A stretch of 64,000 bases of DNA from Burkholderia stabilis (GTDB lineage: Bacteria > Pseudomonadota > Gammaproteobacteria > Burkholderiales > Burkholderiaceae). Positions 39,809 to 49,044 of this stretch are shown piece by piece (the stretch's first letter is position 1; each line of letters begins with the position of its first letter). Both the position numbers and the translations under genes were made by a program. Below the pieces are notes generated by a model that saw only the letters and a program-made list of their open reading frames with translations, was not told the DNA's origin and did not search any database. The DNA lies in assembly GCF_001742165.1 (NCBI RefSeq), contig NZ_CP016442.1:3162001-3226000 (forward strand), given 5' to 3'.

Positions 39809-41020
39809 TCAACGGCGTGCGTGGCCGGCGCGGCCGAGGATCAGGCTGCAATTCGTGCCGCCGAAGCCGAACGAATTGGAGAGGACGGCGCGTACGCGCG
39901 TATCGCGGCTCGCGAGCACGTAGTCGGCGGCGAGCGCCGGGTCCGGTTGCGTCGTGTTGACGCCGGCCGGCACGAACTGTTCGCGCAGCGCGAGCGCGGC
40001 GACGACCGCTTCGAGCGCCCCGGCCGCGCCGAGCGTGTGGCCGGTCGCGCCTTTCGTCGAGCTGCACGGCGTGCTGGCGAACAGCGCGCCGACCGCGCGG
40101 CTTTCGGCTGCATCGTTGCTCGGCGTCGCGGTGCCGTGCAGGTTCACGTAGTCGATGTCGTTCGCGCCGAGGCCGGCGGACGCGAGCGCCTGCTCGATCG
40201 CAACGCGTGCGCCGAGTCCTTCCGGATGCGGCGACGACATGTGATGCGCGTCGCTCGATTCGCCGATGCCGAGCAGCAGGATCGCGTCGGCGTCGAGCGC
40301 GGCGGGTGGTTCGGGCGCGCGTTCGACGAGCGCGAACGCGGCGGCCTCGCCGATCGAGATGCCGTCGCGCACGACGTCGAACGGCCGGCAGGGCAGGCGC
40401 GACAGCAGTTCGAGCGAATTGAAGCCGTACAGCGTCGTCAGGCACAGCGAATCGACGCCGCCGACGACGGCCGCGTCGATCAGCCCGGCCTCGATCATCC
40501 GGCGCGCGGAGCCGAACACCTTTGCGCCGGACGAGCACGCGGACGAGATCGCCATCGCCGGCCCGCGCAGCGCGAAATACGCGCGCACGAACGCGGCCGG
40601 CGAATACGGGTTGTGGGTGTGCGCATAGCGGAAGCCGGTGGGCAGCGCGCCGCTTGCCGGATCGCGATGCCGGTACGCGTGTTCGGTTTCGAGGATGCCG
40701 GCCGTGCTCGTGCCGACGAACACGCCGACGCGCGCCGCGCCGTAGCGCGCGACGGCCGCCGCGACGCGCGCGTCGAAGCCGTCCTGCACGAGGCCGAGCT
40801 GCGCGAGGCGGTTGTTGCGGCATTCGAAGTCGGCGAGATCCGCGCGCACGGGCTGCGCATCGACACCGTCCACCGCACCGATCCACGTGTCGAGAGCCGC
40901 GCGCTCGAAGTCGCACGGTGCGAGCCCGCCGCGTGCGTGGCGCAGTGCGTCGAGGGTCGCGTCGAGGCCGCGGCCGATGCAGCTGGTGGCGGTGAAGTGC
41001 GAGAGCAGGAGAGGTTTCAC
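39809..41020 (-). CDS. FabF-like beta-ketoacyl-ACP synthase of the pigment locus
   Basis: Elongates the polyene by decarboxylative condensation with malonyl-ACP. The 403-residue protein has a complete thiolase-fold KS with the nucleophile Cys162 in ISSACSSGAK, His in LHGTATPSND and His in GATGHTLGAAG, and ends with SFGFGGTN. Likely partner: the chain-length-factor-like protein encoded 8 bp downstream. It is closer to KS of aryl polyene/xanthomonadin loci than to housekeeping FabF by context. 63 bp separate it from the deacetylase-like gene upstream. Confidence 0.88.
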   Translation of the reverse strand: MKPLLLSHFTATSCIGRGLDATLDALRHARGGLAPCDFERAALDTWIGAVDGVDAQPVRADLADFECRNNRLAQLGLVQDGFDARVAAAVARYGAARVGVFVGTSTAGILETEHAYRHRDPASGALPTGFRYAHTHNPYSPAAFVRAYFALRGPAMAISSACSSGAKVFGSARRMIEAGLIDAAVVGGVDSLCLTTLYGFNSLELLSRLPCRPFDVVRDGISIGEAAAFALVERAPEPPAALDADAILLLGIGESSDAHHMSSPHPEGLGARVAIEQALASAGLGANDIDYVNLHGTATPSNDAAESRAVGALFASTPCSSTKGATGHTLGAAGALEAVVAALALREQFVPAGVNTTQPDPALAADYVLASRDTRVRAVLSNSFGFGGTNCSLILGRAGHARR

Positions 41021-41083
41021 GAGGGTCGCATCCGGTGGCCGGAACGGGCGCCGCAGCAGGGCTGGCAGGCGCGCCGTTCGCGG

Positions 41084-41974
41084 TCAGATTTTATCAAACG
41101 GGGGTGTCGCAACGCCCGGCTGGCCGGGCGGTTCGGGCGCGAGCGCCGCGCGCAACGTGGTCCAGTGCAGCTGCGCATCGGCGGCCGCGCGCAGCACGGC
41201 CTGCAACACGTCGAGCACGACCGGTTCGCCGCGCGCGTCGCGCGCCGCATGGCCGTCGTGCACGAGCAGGATGTCGCGCGGTTCGAGGCCGTGCAGCAGG
41301 CGGCGCGTGACGGTCGCGGCATCGCGCGCGCGCGTGTCGAAGCCGCGCCGCGTCCAGCTCGCCAGTTGCAGGCCGAGCTCGCACAGCACCGGTTCGAGAA
41401 ACGGATTGCGCAGGCCGGCCGGCGCGCGGAAGAACAGCGGGCGCGTGCCGGCGATGTCGGTCAGCGTCTGTTGTGCGGCCGCGATCTCGCGTCGCAGCGC
41501 GGCCGGCCCCGACAGCGAGAACGTGTGCCGGTGCCGCTGGCTATGGTTCTCGATTGCATGCCCGCGCGCGACGATCGCTTCGATCCACCGCGGATGACGG
41601 CGCGCGAGATCGCCGATGCAGAAGAACGTCGCGCGCGCGTCGTAGCGCTCGAGCAGGTCGAGCACGCGCGGCGTGACGTCCGGGTCGGGGCCGTCGTCGA
41701 TCGTCAGCGCGATCCGGCGGCCGGCGCCGGCCGGCAGGCGCGTCCAGTTCGGGCCGAGCAGCGTGCTGCGCGGCCACAGGCCGGCGGCGGTCAGCGCGAG
41801 ATGCGAGGCGACCACGCTGCCGACGGCCCACGGCCACGCGGCCGGCTGCGCGACGACCGCGGCGGCGGCGCCTGCATGCAGCGCGGCCGTGCCCGCGATC
41901 AGCGGCGTCGGTTTCCAGCGGCGCACGCCGGATTGCCCGGCCTGGCGCGGCGGAACGGACTGCGGTGCGTTCAT
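41084..41974 (-). CDS. Polysaccharide deacetylase family protein (NodB domain)
   Basis: A 296-residue protein. N-terminal hydrophobic segments (about residues 25-65, Ala/Val-rich) anchor it, then a NodB domain with the metal-site motifs TIDDGPDPDVT (near residue 91) and NHSQRHRHTF (near residue 143), and a RAPAGLRNP motif. Such domains remove acetyl groups from glycans; in this operon the substrate is unknown. The ATG overlaps the MMPL gene stop as ATGA, so it is a true member of the pigment operon. Confidence 0.82.
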   Translation of the reverse strand: MNAPQSVPPRQAGQSGVRRWKPTPLIAGTAALHAGAAAAVVAQPAAWPWAVGSVVASHLALTAAGLWPRSTLLGPNWTRLPAGAGRRIALTIDDGPDPDVTPRVLDLLERYDARATFFCIGDLARRHPRWIEAIVARGHAIENHSQRHRHTFSLSGPAALRREIAAAQQTLTDIAGTRPLFFRAPAGLRNPFLEPVLCELGLQLASWTRRGFDTRARDAATVTRRLLHGLEPRDILLVHDGHAARDARGEPVVLDVLQAVLRAAADAQLHWTTLRAALAPEPPGQPGVATPPFDKI

Positions 41975-44433
41975 GCGCGGTCTCCCTGGAAGCGATCCGC
42001 CGCTGCGGCGCGCGGCGCGAGAATCGCGGCGAAGGCGAGCGCGAGCATCGCGCCGGGGCCGACGGTCAGCCCGAAGGTTTCGAGCAGCGGCACGCGCGAC
42101 AGCGCGAGCAGCCCGAAGCCGGCGACCGTCGCGAGGTTCGCGATCAGCAGCGACACGAGCGTGTACGGCGTGACCGGTTGTGCGTCGTCGCGCTTGCAGA
42201 AGAACAGCGCGTAGTTCGAGCCGACCGCGACGATCAGCAGCATCCCGACGAGGTGCAGGATCGTCAGTTGCACGCCGGCGAGCGCGAAGCCGGCCGTCAC
42301 GACCAGCACGGCCGCGACGAGCGGCGCGAGCGCGCGCACCACGCGGCGCGGCGAACGCAGCGCGATCAGCAGCAGCACGGCGATCGCCGCGAACCCTGCC
42401 AGCGACAGCCGGATGTCCTCGTGCACGTAGCTCACGTACAGGCGGTCGGCTTCGGCCTTCATGTCGACGAACAGCGCATCGGGCACGCCGGCGCGCGCGA
42501 CGGCCGCGCGTATCGGCGTTGCGTCGAGCGCAGGCTGCGCGGTGCGTGCGGCGTCCGGCGCGCGCAGCGGCAGCATCGCGCTCCAGCGGCCCGCGCGTTC
42601 GGTCAGCAGTGCATCGACGGCCAGCGCCATCGACGTGCCGCGCATGTCCGCGCGCGTCAACAGCGGTGCATGGCGTGCGGCTTCGACGTCGGCGATGAAC
42701 GGCGCGAACAGCTCGGGTTTCACCGCGATCGGCTGGTTCGCGACGGCGTCGCGCATCCGCGCGGCGAGCACGTCCGCATCGGGCAGGCTCGCCTGGCGCG
42801 CGCGCTGCGCGGCGTCGCTCGGCAGATAACGCGCAGGGCTTTCGAAGCCCGCGAGCGCGCCGCGCTCGACGAGCGGCTGCAACTGCGCGGCGACCTTCTC
42901 GGCGCCTTCGAGCGCGGCCTGCTCGGTCGGTGCGGATATCACGACGAGGTAGCGCACGTCGGGCGCGCCGACATCGGCGCGCAGCCGCGCGTCGAGCGCT
43001 TGCGCGTGCGCCGGTACGGGGCTCAGCGCGGCGAGCTCGCGGCTCCACAAATCGTCGCGATGCAACACGAGCGTCGTGCATGCGGCGGCGACGAGCACGG
43101 CGAGCGGCCAGCGCAGCCGCGGCGCGGCGTCGGCCGCGCGCGCGAGCACGGCGCCGACGCGCGACACGTCGCGGATCGCGACATGCTCGCCGCGCAGGTG
43201 CGGCAGCACGAAGCGTGTGACGAGCGCGGCGGCCGTCAGCCCGACGATCGAATACAGCCCGAGCTGTACGAGGCCCGGGAATCCGGAGAACAGCATCGAC
43301 GCGAATCCGCACACGGACGTCAGCACGCCGAGCCGGATCGTCGGCCAGTACGCGGCGAGCCATGCGCGTGTCGCGTCGGCGGGGCGCGCGCCGCCGCGCG
43401 TGCCGGCCTGCGCCGATTGCACGAACAGGTAGATCGAGTAATCGACGGCCTCGCCGATCAGCGTCGTGCCGAAGCCGAGTGTCAGCCCGTGCACCGTGCC
43501 GAACGCGGCGCTGACCGCCGCGATCCCGGCCGCGACACCCGTCAGCACCGGCAGCAATCCGAGCGCGAGCGTGCGCGGCGAGCGGTATAGCGTCAGCAGC
43601 AGCGCGACGATCAGCACGACGCTCGCCGTCGACAGCCGTTCGACGTCGTGCCGGATCGTGTCGCGCATGTCGACCGAGAACACGCCGGGGCCCGTCATCG
43701 CGAGCGTGGTCGCGGCCGCGTTCGGCACGGTTTGCTGCGCGGCGGTAAACGCGCGGCGCACCGTGTCGATCGCGCGTGCCTGCGCATCGGTATCGGAGCC
43801 GGCGGCGGCCGTCTGCGCGACGAGCACCGCGCGCGTGCCGTCGCGCGACGCCCACACGCCGTCGCGGCTAGCCGGTTGCGCCGCGCTGTCGAACTGGTCG
43901 ACGAGCACGCCGATTTCGCCGGTCGGATCGCGCGGCAGCATCGCTTTGGCCACGAGCCCGGCCGACGAACTCAGCAGGTCGAGGCTGTCGCCGAGCGCCT
44001 GGTGCAGACCGGCGGCGCTGAAGCGTTGCGGCGTGACGGCCGGGCTCAGCAGGTAACGGTGATCGAAGGCGAACTGCCGGTCGCGCGCATCGTTCGCGGC
44101 TTCGCCGTTGTGAATGGCCGCGAACTGCGGATCGGCGCGCAGCGCGCCGGCGACGCGCTTCGACAGCGCCGCGCGCGTCGTGGCATCGCCGCCGTCGATC
44201 GCGACGAGGATCAGCCGCGACACGATGCCGTCGCGCAACTGGTCGACGAGCACGCGCTGCCCGGCGCTCGGCGAGCGCGGCAGGAACGCGGACAGGTCGG
44301 CCGTGAAGTGCGCGCGGCCGATCGCGACGCCGCACGCGACGAGCGCGAGCAGCCACACGAGCACCGCGCGCTGCCGCAGCGCGTGCAGCGCGCGCGCGAC
44401 GGGCGGGGGCGAAGGCTGGGTGCGTTCGTCCAT
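41971..44433 (-). CDS. MMPL-family exporter of the pigment locus (XanK-like)
   Basis: An 820-residue RND-superfamily membrane protein with two homologous halves, each having one leading segment, a large periplasmic loop and a cluster of segments (for example RTLALGLLPVLTGVAAG, then ALAPLVAAVLVVTAGFALAG). Proteins of this type adjoin aryl polyene and xanthomonadin genes and are thought to move the lipid-linked pigment across the inner membrane toward the outer membrane. It starts at the ATG that overlaps the lolA-like stop (TGATG) and ends overlapping the deacetylase gene (ATGA). Confidence 0.85.
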   Translation of the reverse strand: MDERTQPSPPPVARALHALRQRAVLVWLLALVACGVAIGRAHFTADLSAFLPRSPSAGQRVLVDQLRDGIVSRLILVAIDGGDATTRAALSKRVAGALRADPQFAAIHNGEAANDARDRQFAFDHRYLLSPAVTPQRFSAAGLHQALGDSLDLLSSSAGLVAKAMLPRDPTGEIGVLVDQFDSAAQPASRDGVWASRDGTRAVLVAQTAAAGSDTDAQARAIDTVRRAFTAAQQTVPNAAATTLAMTGPGVFSVDMRDTIRHDVERLSTASVVLIVALLLTLYRSPRTLALGLLPVLTGVAAGIAAVSAAFGTVHGLTLGFGTTLIGEAVDYSIYLFVQSAQAGTRGGARPADATRAWLAAYWPTIRLGVLTSVCGFASMLFSGFPGLVQLGLYSIVGLTAAALVTRFVLPHLRGEHVAIRDVSRVGAVLARAADAAPRLRWPLAVLVAAACTTLVLHRDDLWSRELAALSPVPAHAQALDARLRADVGAPDVRYLVVISAPTEQAALEGAEKVAAQLQPLVERGALAGFESPARYLPSDAAQRARQASLPDADVLAARMRDAVANQPIAVKPELFAPFIADVEAARHAPLLTRADMRGTSMALAVDALLTERAGRWSAMLPLRAPDAARTAQPALDATPIRAAVARAGVPDALFVDMKAEADRLYVSYVHEDIRLSLAGFAAIAVLLLIALRSPRRVVRALAPLVAAVLVVTAGFALAGVQLTILHLVGMLLIVAVGSNYALFFCKRDDAQPVTPYTLVSLLIANLATVAGFGLLALSRVPLLETFGLTVGPGAMLALAFAAILAPRAAAADRFQGDRA

Positions 44434-45068
44434 CAGTTCGGGTTCGCCGGAACGGGTTGCAGGCGCATCACCGAATGATCGCCGTCGGCCTGCCGGATCG
44501 TGACGCTGCGCAATACGTCGCGCGTGCCGTCGAGCGTGATCGTGCTGACGACCTTCAGCATCCGCGCGTCGAGCGGCGTGAGCGTCAGCGTCCAGTCGTC
44601 GCCGCGCCCGGCGAGTGCGACCTTGTAGACCTGTTCGAGCGCGAAGCGGTTGCCGGACAGCGTCGCGCGGATGCTGTCGATGAACGCGCCGAGTTCCGGA
44701 TAGCGCGCGAGCGCGAGCGTGTACTTGCGGTTGTTGCGCTCGACGGTGAGCATGTCGCTGTCGACGACGAGGTGTTCGGGCTTCGGGCTCAGCGTGTGCT
44801 TCTCGAGGTGATCGGGCGCGACGAACACGAGCTCGCCGGACGACTCGACCGGCTGCGTGGCGATCGACAGGTACTTCGTTTCGGTGAACGTCGCGCGCCC
44901 CGATTTGTGCTGCGCGAGCGTCGACATCAGCCGGTCGAGGTTCCAGCCCGAACCGGTATCGGCTGCCTGCGCGGGCGCGGCCAGTGCGAGCGCGGCAGCG
45001 GTGAGCATCACGGCGGCGCGCCGCAATGCGGGCGCGAGCGATGGCAGGAAGCGGCGAGCGGCGGTCAT
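44433..45068 (-). CDS. LolA-like outer-membrane lipoprotein carrier homologue
   Basis: A 211-residue protein with a signal peptide (cleavage about APAQA, residue 35) and a LolA-like beta fold: LMSTLAQHKSGRATFTETKY near residue 45, ESSGELVFVAPDHLEKHTL and a C-terminal TIRQADGDHSVM. It probably carries a lipid or pigment intermediate through the periplasm in partnership with the MMPL exporter (inference). Its ATG overlaps the acyltransferase stop as ATGA. A housekeeping lolA is not in the window, though lolB is. Confidence 0.82.
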   Translation of the reverse strand: MTAARRFLPSLAPALRRAAVMLTAAALALAAPAQAADTGSGWNLDRLMSTLAQHKSGRATFTETKYLSIATQPVESSGELVFVAPDHLEKHTLSPKPEHLVVDSDMLTVERNNRKYTLALARYPELGAFIDSIRATLSGNRFALEQVYKVALAGRGDDWTLTLTPLDARMLKVVSTITLDGTRDVLRSVTIRQADGDHSVMRLQPVPANPN

Positions 45069-46042
45069 GCGTCGGAATCCTTCGTAGCGGGCAGGCCGGC
45101 GCCGGCGCGCGCATCGTCGCGGCGCGTGGCCGCGGTATCGCCGCCTTGCCAGAAATCGAAATAGTTGAACCAGTTGTACGGTGCGGCGCGGCAGTACTTG
45201 TCGAGCAGCGCGACGTAGCGCGCGAGCGCCGCGTCGACGGCCGCCGCGCGCGCATCGCGCCGCACGTCGGAGAAATCGGCGAGCGTCTCGAAGTGCACAT
45301 CGTAGCGGTTGCCGTCGCGATAGAGGCCCGTCATGAAGATCACCGGACGCCGCAGCATCGCCGCCATGTAAAGCGGCCCGAGCGGGAACGCGGCCGGCGC
45401 GCCGAGCAGCGGCAGCCGCCGCAGCGACGCGGCGGCGTCGTCGAGCAGCGTGCGGTCGGCGAGCATGCCGATCATGCAGTTCGCGTCGAGGCGCTCGCGC
45501 ACCTTCAGCATCGAGTCGACCTGCCCGAGCGCGATCACTTCCGGCTGCGCCGCGGGATTCACCGCGGCGAGCGTCGCGTTGATCTTGCGCGCGTTCTTCT
45601 CGTACATCGTGACGACCACGCGCAGATCGGGGTGCGTGCGGCCGATCGCGCGCACGACCTCGAAGCTGCCGAGGTGCGCGCCCATCAGGAATGCGCCGCG
45701 CCCGGCTGCGAGCGCATCGTCGACGAGCGTTTCGCCATGCAGACGAATGTCGAACAGGTCGAAGCGTTCGTTCATCAGGTAGACGCGGTCGTGGATCGTC
45801 GCCGCGAACGTGAATACGTGCCGATACACGTCGCGCCAGCGCGCGGGCCGGCCGAGCACACGCCGCAGGTAGTCGCGCGACGCGGCGCACGCGACCGGCG
45901 AGAACAGCACGAAATACGTCGCGATCAGATGCAGCACGATGCGTGCGCGCTGCCGGCCGAAGCGCAGCGAGATCCACGTCATCGCGCGCAGCAATCCTGC
46001 GTTGCTGCGCTCCTGGCGTTCGGCCCACGCGGTGCGCTTCAT
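45065..46042 (-). CDS. LpxL/HtrB-like acyltransferase of the pigment locus
   Basis: A 325-residue lysophospholipid/lipid A acyltransferase-family protein. It has a membrane-associated N-terminus (IVLHLIATYFVLFSP), the catalytic HX4D/E-like site in MGAHLGSFEVVRA near residue 135, and FAATIHDRVYLMNE and RYDVHFETLADF blocks. Homologues in aryl polyene loci are believed to attach the polyene to a lipid anchor. It overlaps the ligase and lolA-like genes by 4 bp on each side, showing tight coupling. Confidence 0.84.
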   Translation of the reverse strand: MKRTAWAERQERSNAGLLRAMTWISLRFGRQRARIVLHLIATYFVLFSPVACAASRDYLRRVLGRPARWRDVYRHVFTFAATIHDRVYLMNERFDLFDIRLHGETLVDDALAAGRGAFLMGAHLGSFEVVRAIGRTHPDLRVVVTMYEKNARKINATLAAVNPAAQPEVIALGQVDSMLKVRERLDANCMIGMLADRTLLDDAAASLRRLPLLGAPAAFPLGPLYMAAMLRRPVIFMTGLYRDGNRYDVHFETLADFSDVRRDARAAAVDAALARYVALLDKYCRAAPYNWFNYFDFWQGGDTAATRRDDARAGAGLPATKDSDA

Positions 46043-47769
46043 GGCTGCGCGCCATCCTGTGCGGCCGGCGGCGCGGACAGCACGCCGCTCGCGACGTCGC
46101 GCGCCCCGGCGCGCAGCGTGAAGCGGATCGCGCCGCTGGCTGCGGTGTCGAACGCGAGGTCGAGCGGTTCGCCGGGCGCGACCGGGCTCAGGAATTTCGC
46201 GGAGCCGAGCCGCCACGTGTGCAACGGGCGATTCAGCGCCGCGCCGATCGCGTGGATCGCGTGATCGAGCAGCACGACGCCCGGCACGACAGGATGACCG
46301 GGGAAGTGGCCGGGCAGCGCCGGGTGATCGGCCGAAATCGTGAATCCGGGCGCGGGCGTGTCGGCGGCATTGCGCGCAGGCGTCGGCGCGGCTGCCGTGC
46401 GTGCATGTCGCGCAACGAGCGCGGCGAGCACGTCGCGCGGCAGCTTGCCCGTTTCGTTGCGCGGCAGTGCGTCGACGAACACGAGCGGACGCGGCATGAA
46501 CGCCGGATCGATCCGCTCGCGCAGCGCGCGCTGCAGGTCGGCGGCCGTGAGCGTCGGCGCGACGACGAGCGCGACGAGGCGCGTGACCGGTTCGACGTCT
46601 GCGGGCGTGGTTTCGTCGGGCATGAAGAACACGCCGTCGACGACCTCGGAAATCGCATTGAGCTGATGGTTCAGGTACGCGAGCGACGTGCGCTTGCCGG
46701 CGATGTTGACGAGATCCGCTTTGCGGCCGTGCAGCAGGAACCGGCCGTCGCCGAGCAGTTCGAGCGCATCGCCCATCGGCACCGGCGCCTCGACGTGCCC
46801 GCCCGATACCCAGACGGTCGGGCCGCTGCCGTCGTCTGCCGGCTCGTCGCGCGCGTCGAGCCTGATGCCGGGGAACAACTGCCACGCGGCGCCCTGCGAC
46901 GTGCGACGCGTCGCGATCTGGCCGGTTTCGGTGCTGCCGTAGATCTCGACGAGCGGCGCGTCGAGCGCGGCCTCGGCTTCGCACGCGAGCTTTTCCGACA
47001 GCGGCGCGGTGGCCGACAGCACGAGCGCCGCGCGCGGCAGCGTCTGGCCTGCCGACAGCAGCGCGCGCAGGTGGATCGGCGACGTGACGAGCACGCGCGG
47101 CTGCGGGATCGTGTCGAGCTCGTCGCGGATGTCGACCGGGTAGAACGGCTGGCGGTTGCTGAACGCGAGGCCGCCGATCAGCGCGAGCAGTACCGTCGAT
47201 TCGAAGCCGTACATGTGCTGCGCGGGCACCGTGCCGATCAGTGTGGCCGCGCGGCCGTCGAGCAGCCCGAGGCGGTCGGCTGCGGCGCGCACGCAGCCGA
47301 CGAGGAAGCCCCAGGTCTTGCGGTGCGGCACCGGCGCGCCGGTCGAGCCGGACGTGAACACGTAGGCCATGATTCGCGCGGCATCGATGTGCGGCACGGC
47401 GAACGGCGCATCGCTCGCGAGGTCGCCCGGTGCGGCGTCGGGATACGCGAAGCGCGGCAGGTCGATCGCGCAGTCGGGTGTGTCGTGCAGGCAGAACGCA
47501 TCGGGCGCGAACGACGCGAGCTGGCGGACCATTTCCGGCGTGTGCGTCGACGGCAGCAGGCTGACCTTGCCGGCGACGAGCGCCGCGCACAGGCTGACCG
47601 CGAAGCGGTAGCGGTCGCGGCACACGTTGAACACGTGTGCACCGGCGGGCAGCGCGGCGGCCACGCGCGCGACGTCGGCGACGAACGCGCGCACGGAAAC
47701 GGGCGTGCTGTCGCGCCAGGCGATCGTCTGGTCCGGCGAGGAATGGAATACCAGCGGGTGAGTCGGCAT
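46039..47769 (-). CDS. Aryl-AMP ligase fused to a hotdog dehydratase domain
   Basis: A 576-residue two-domain protein. Residues 1 to about 450 are an adenylate-forming ligase: P-loop TSGSTGAPVPHRK near 145, YGSTETGQ near 280, GRKADLVNIAGK near 355 and a C-terminal NETGKLP lysine. Residues about 470-576 are a FabZ-like hotdog domain with GHFPGHPVVPGV; the usual catalytic Glu is replaced by Asp (LLDHAIHAIG). This matches fused ApeH/ApeI-type proteins that load 3- or 4-hydroxybenzoate onto the ACP and dehydrate the growing chain. The ATG at 47769 fits; 64 bp separate it from the membrane-protein gene. Confidence 0.86.
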   Translation of the reverse strand: MPTHPLVFHSSPDQTIAWRDSTPVSVRAFVADVARVAAALPAGAHVFNVCRDRYRFAVSLCAALVAGKVSLLPSTHTPEMVRQLASFAPDAFCLHDTPDCAIDLPRFAYPDAAPGDLASDAPFAVPHIDAARIMAYVFTSGSTGAPVPHRKTWGFLVGCVRAAADRLGLLDGRAATLIGTVPAQHMYGFESTVLLALIGGLAFSNRQPFYPVDIRDELDTIPQPRVLVTSPIHLRALLSAGQTLPRAALVLSATAPLSEKLACEAEAALDAPLVEIYGSTETGQIATRRTSQGAAWQLFPGIRLDARDEPADDGSGPTVWVSGGHVEAPVPMGDALELLGDGRFLLHGRKADLVNIAGKRTSLAYLNHQLNAISEVVDGVFFMPDETTPADVEPVTRLVALVVAPTLTAADLQRALRERIDPAFMPRPLVFVDALPRNETGKLPRDVLAALVARHARTAAAPTPARNAADTPAPGFTISADHPALPGHFPGHPVVPGVVLLDHAIHAIGAALNRPLHTWRLGSAKFLSPVAPGEPLDLAFDTAASGAIRFTLRAGARDVASGVLSAPPAAQDGAQP

Positions 47770-47833
47770 AAATCGGTAAAAACGGGAGCGAAGGCCGGCG
47801 CGGCCGCGTTGCGGCGCCGCGCCGGCCGTGAAT

Positions 47834-48475
47834 TCATCGTGAGGCCGACGATGCGCGATACGCGCGCACCGCGTCGACCATCCGCGGCCGCGGCTCGTGC
47901 GGCAGCGCGAAGCGCCGGCACGCATGCTCGGCGGCGAACATCACGACGACGAGCGGCAGCGACAGGTAGTTCGCGAACGTCGACCACGTGACGATCGGCG
48001 CGATCGCGAACAGCAGCGTCGACACGGCGGCGATCGCGACGAAGAACAGCGTCCACGCGAGCGTGATCTGCCGCGTATAGCGCGCGACGGCCGGCGTGAC
48101 CGCGCCGTGGATCATCGTCGCGAAGCGCGTGCACAGCGGCACCTGGCCTGCCGCGAGCGTGCGGCCGAACAGCAGCGCCATCGCGACGTTGAAGCTCGCG
48201 TGTTCCAGATACAGACCCCATTCGAAATGCCGCGCGAGCGGCGCACGCGCGGCCCACAGCGCGGCGGCCGCCAGCAGCCACGCCGGTACGAGCCAGGCGC
48301 GCCTCGGCGAGCGCAGCGCCGCGCCGAGCGCGAGCAGCAGCGGCGGCACGAGCGCCATCGCGAGGCCGAAGCCGTGCGCGCCGGGCGTCGCCGCCGCGTA
48401 GTGCGCGCCGGCCTGGTAGGCGGCCACGGCGCCGACCGCGGCGACGCCGCGCGCGATGGACTGCAGCCTGCTCAT
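47834..48475 (-). CDS. COG4648-type membrane protein, first gene of the minus pigment arm
   Basis: A 213-residue inner-membrane protein with about six segments (PGAHGFGLAMALVPPLLLAL, AWLLAAAALWA, LAWTLFFVAIAAVS, LSLPLVVVMFAAE). Proteins of this type occur in xanthomonadin and aryl polyene loci, but the function is unknown. The ATG at 48475 starts the conserved part; an in-frame upstream extension is Pro/Arg-rich and rejected. It faces the long divergent intergenic region. Confidence 0.75.
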   Translation of the reverse strand: MSRLQSIARGVAAVGAVAAYQAGAHYAAATPGAHGFGLAMALVPPLLLALGAALRSPRRAWLVPAWLLAAAALWAARAPLARHFEWGLYLEHASFNVAMALLFGRTLAAGQVPLCTRFATMIHGAVTPAVARYTRQITLAWTLFFVAIAAVSTLLFAIAPIVTWSTFANYLSLPLVVVMFAAEHACRRFALPHEPRPRMVDAVRAYRASSASR

Positions 48476-49044
48476 CGGCGGCCTCCGCGCGGGCGCGGGC
48501 ACGCGCCGCCGGCGGCCGGGCGGCGGCGGGCAGGCGGGCAAACCGGAACGGAGCGGAAGGACGGGCGCGGCATGACTGGCGACATCGGGCGGATCGTGGC
48601 CGGACGCGGTGGTCGGGCCGTCAAACATCATATGAATGGCGGCCGGGACGCGGGTCCGGGCCGGTTGTGGAGCACGCCCATTTTAGGGCCGCCGCACCGC
48701 GTGTTCGGGGCGGGCGCGAACGGCTTTTGTAACCGATTGTATGGCGCCGGACGACGCGTTTCGCGGGGTCGGTCCATTTCCATCCGAAGCGGCTCAAGCG
48801 TCTCGTGCATTCGGGTCCTGAAACGGGCCGCTGCGCCGGCCCGCCAGTCTGTAACCATTGGCGGTATACGGCCCGATACCCCTTCGTCTAGAATCCGCGT
48901 AACTTTTACAAACGATCCCCAAATAACGCAGGCGGGGAAGCCGGCAGACGCCGGAGGGACGGAGATTCGCACGCGCCGGGCGTGCACGACGGTCGTCGTT
49001 TCCGGGCGCCTTCCGCTGCCATGGGCCGCCTGCTCGCACGCATG
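48476..49044. promoter_or_regulatory. Divergent intergenic region of the pigment locus (569 bp)
   Basis: No gene is seen here. It must contain promoters for both arms. Visible structure includes an imperfect direct repeat, TGTAACCGATTG (48728-48739) and TGTAACCATTG (48850-48860), and an inverted repeat GGTAT-N8-ATACC (48863-48880), followed by a TAGAAT -10-like hexamer (48889-48894). Matching -35 boxes are not convincing. The repeats are candidate regulator sites. Confidence 0.45.
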
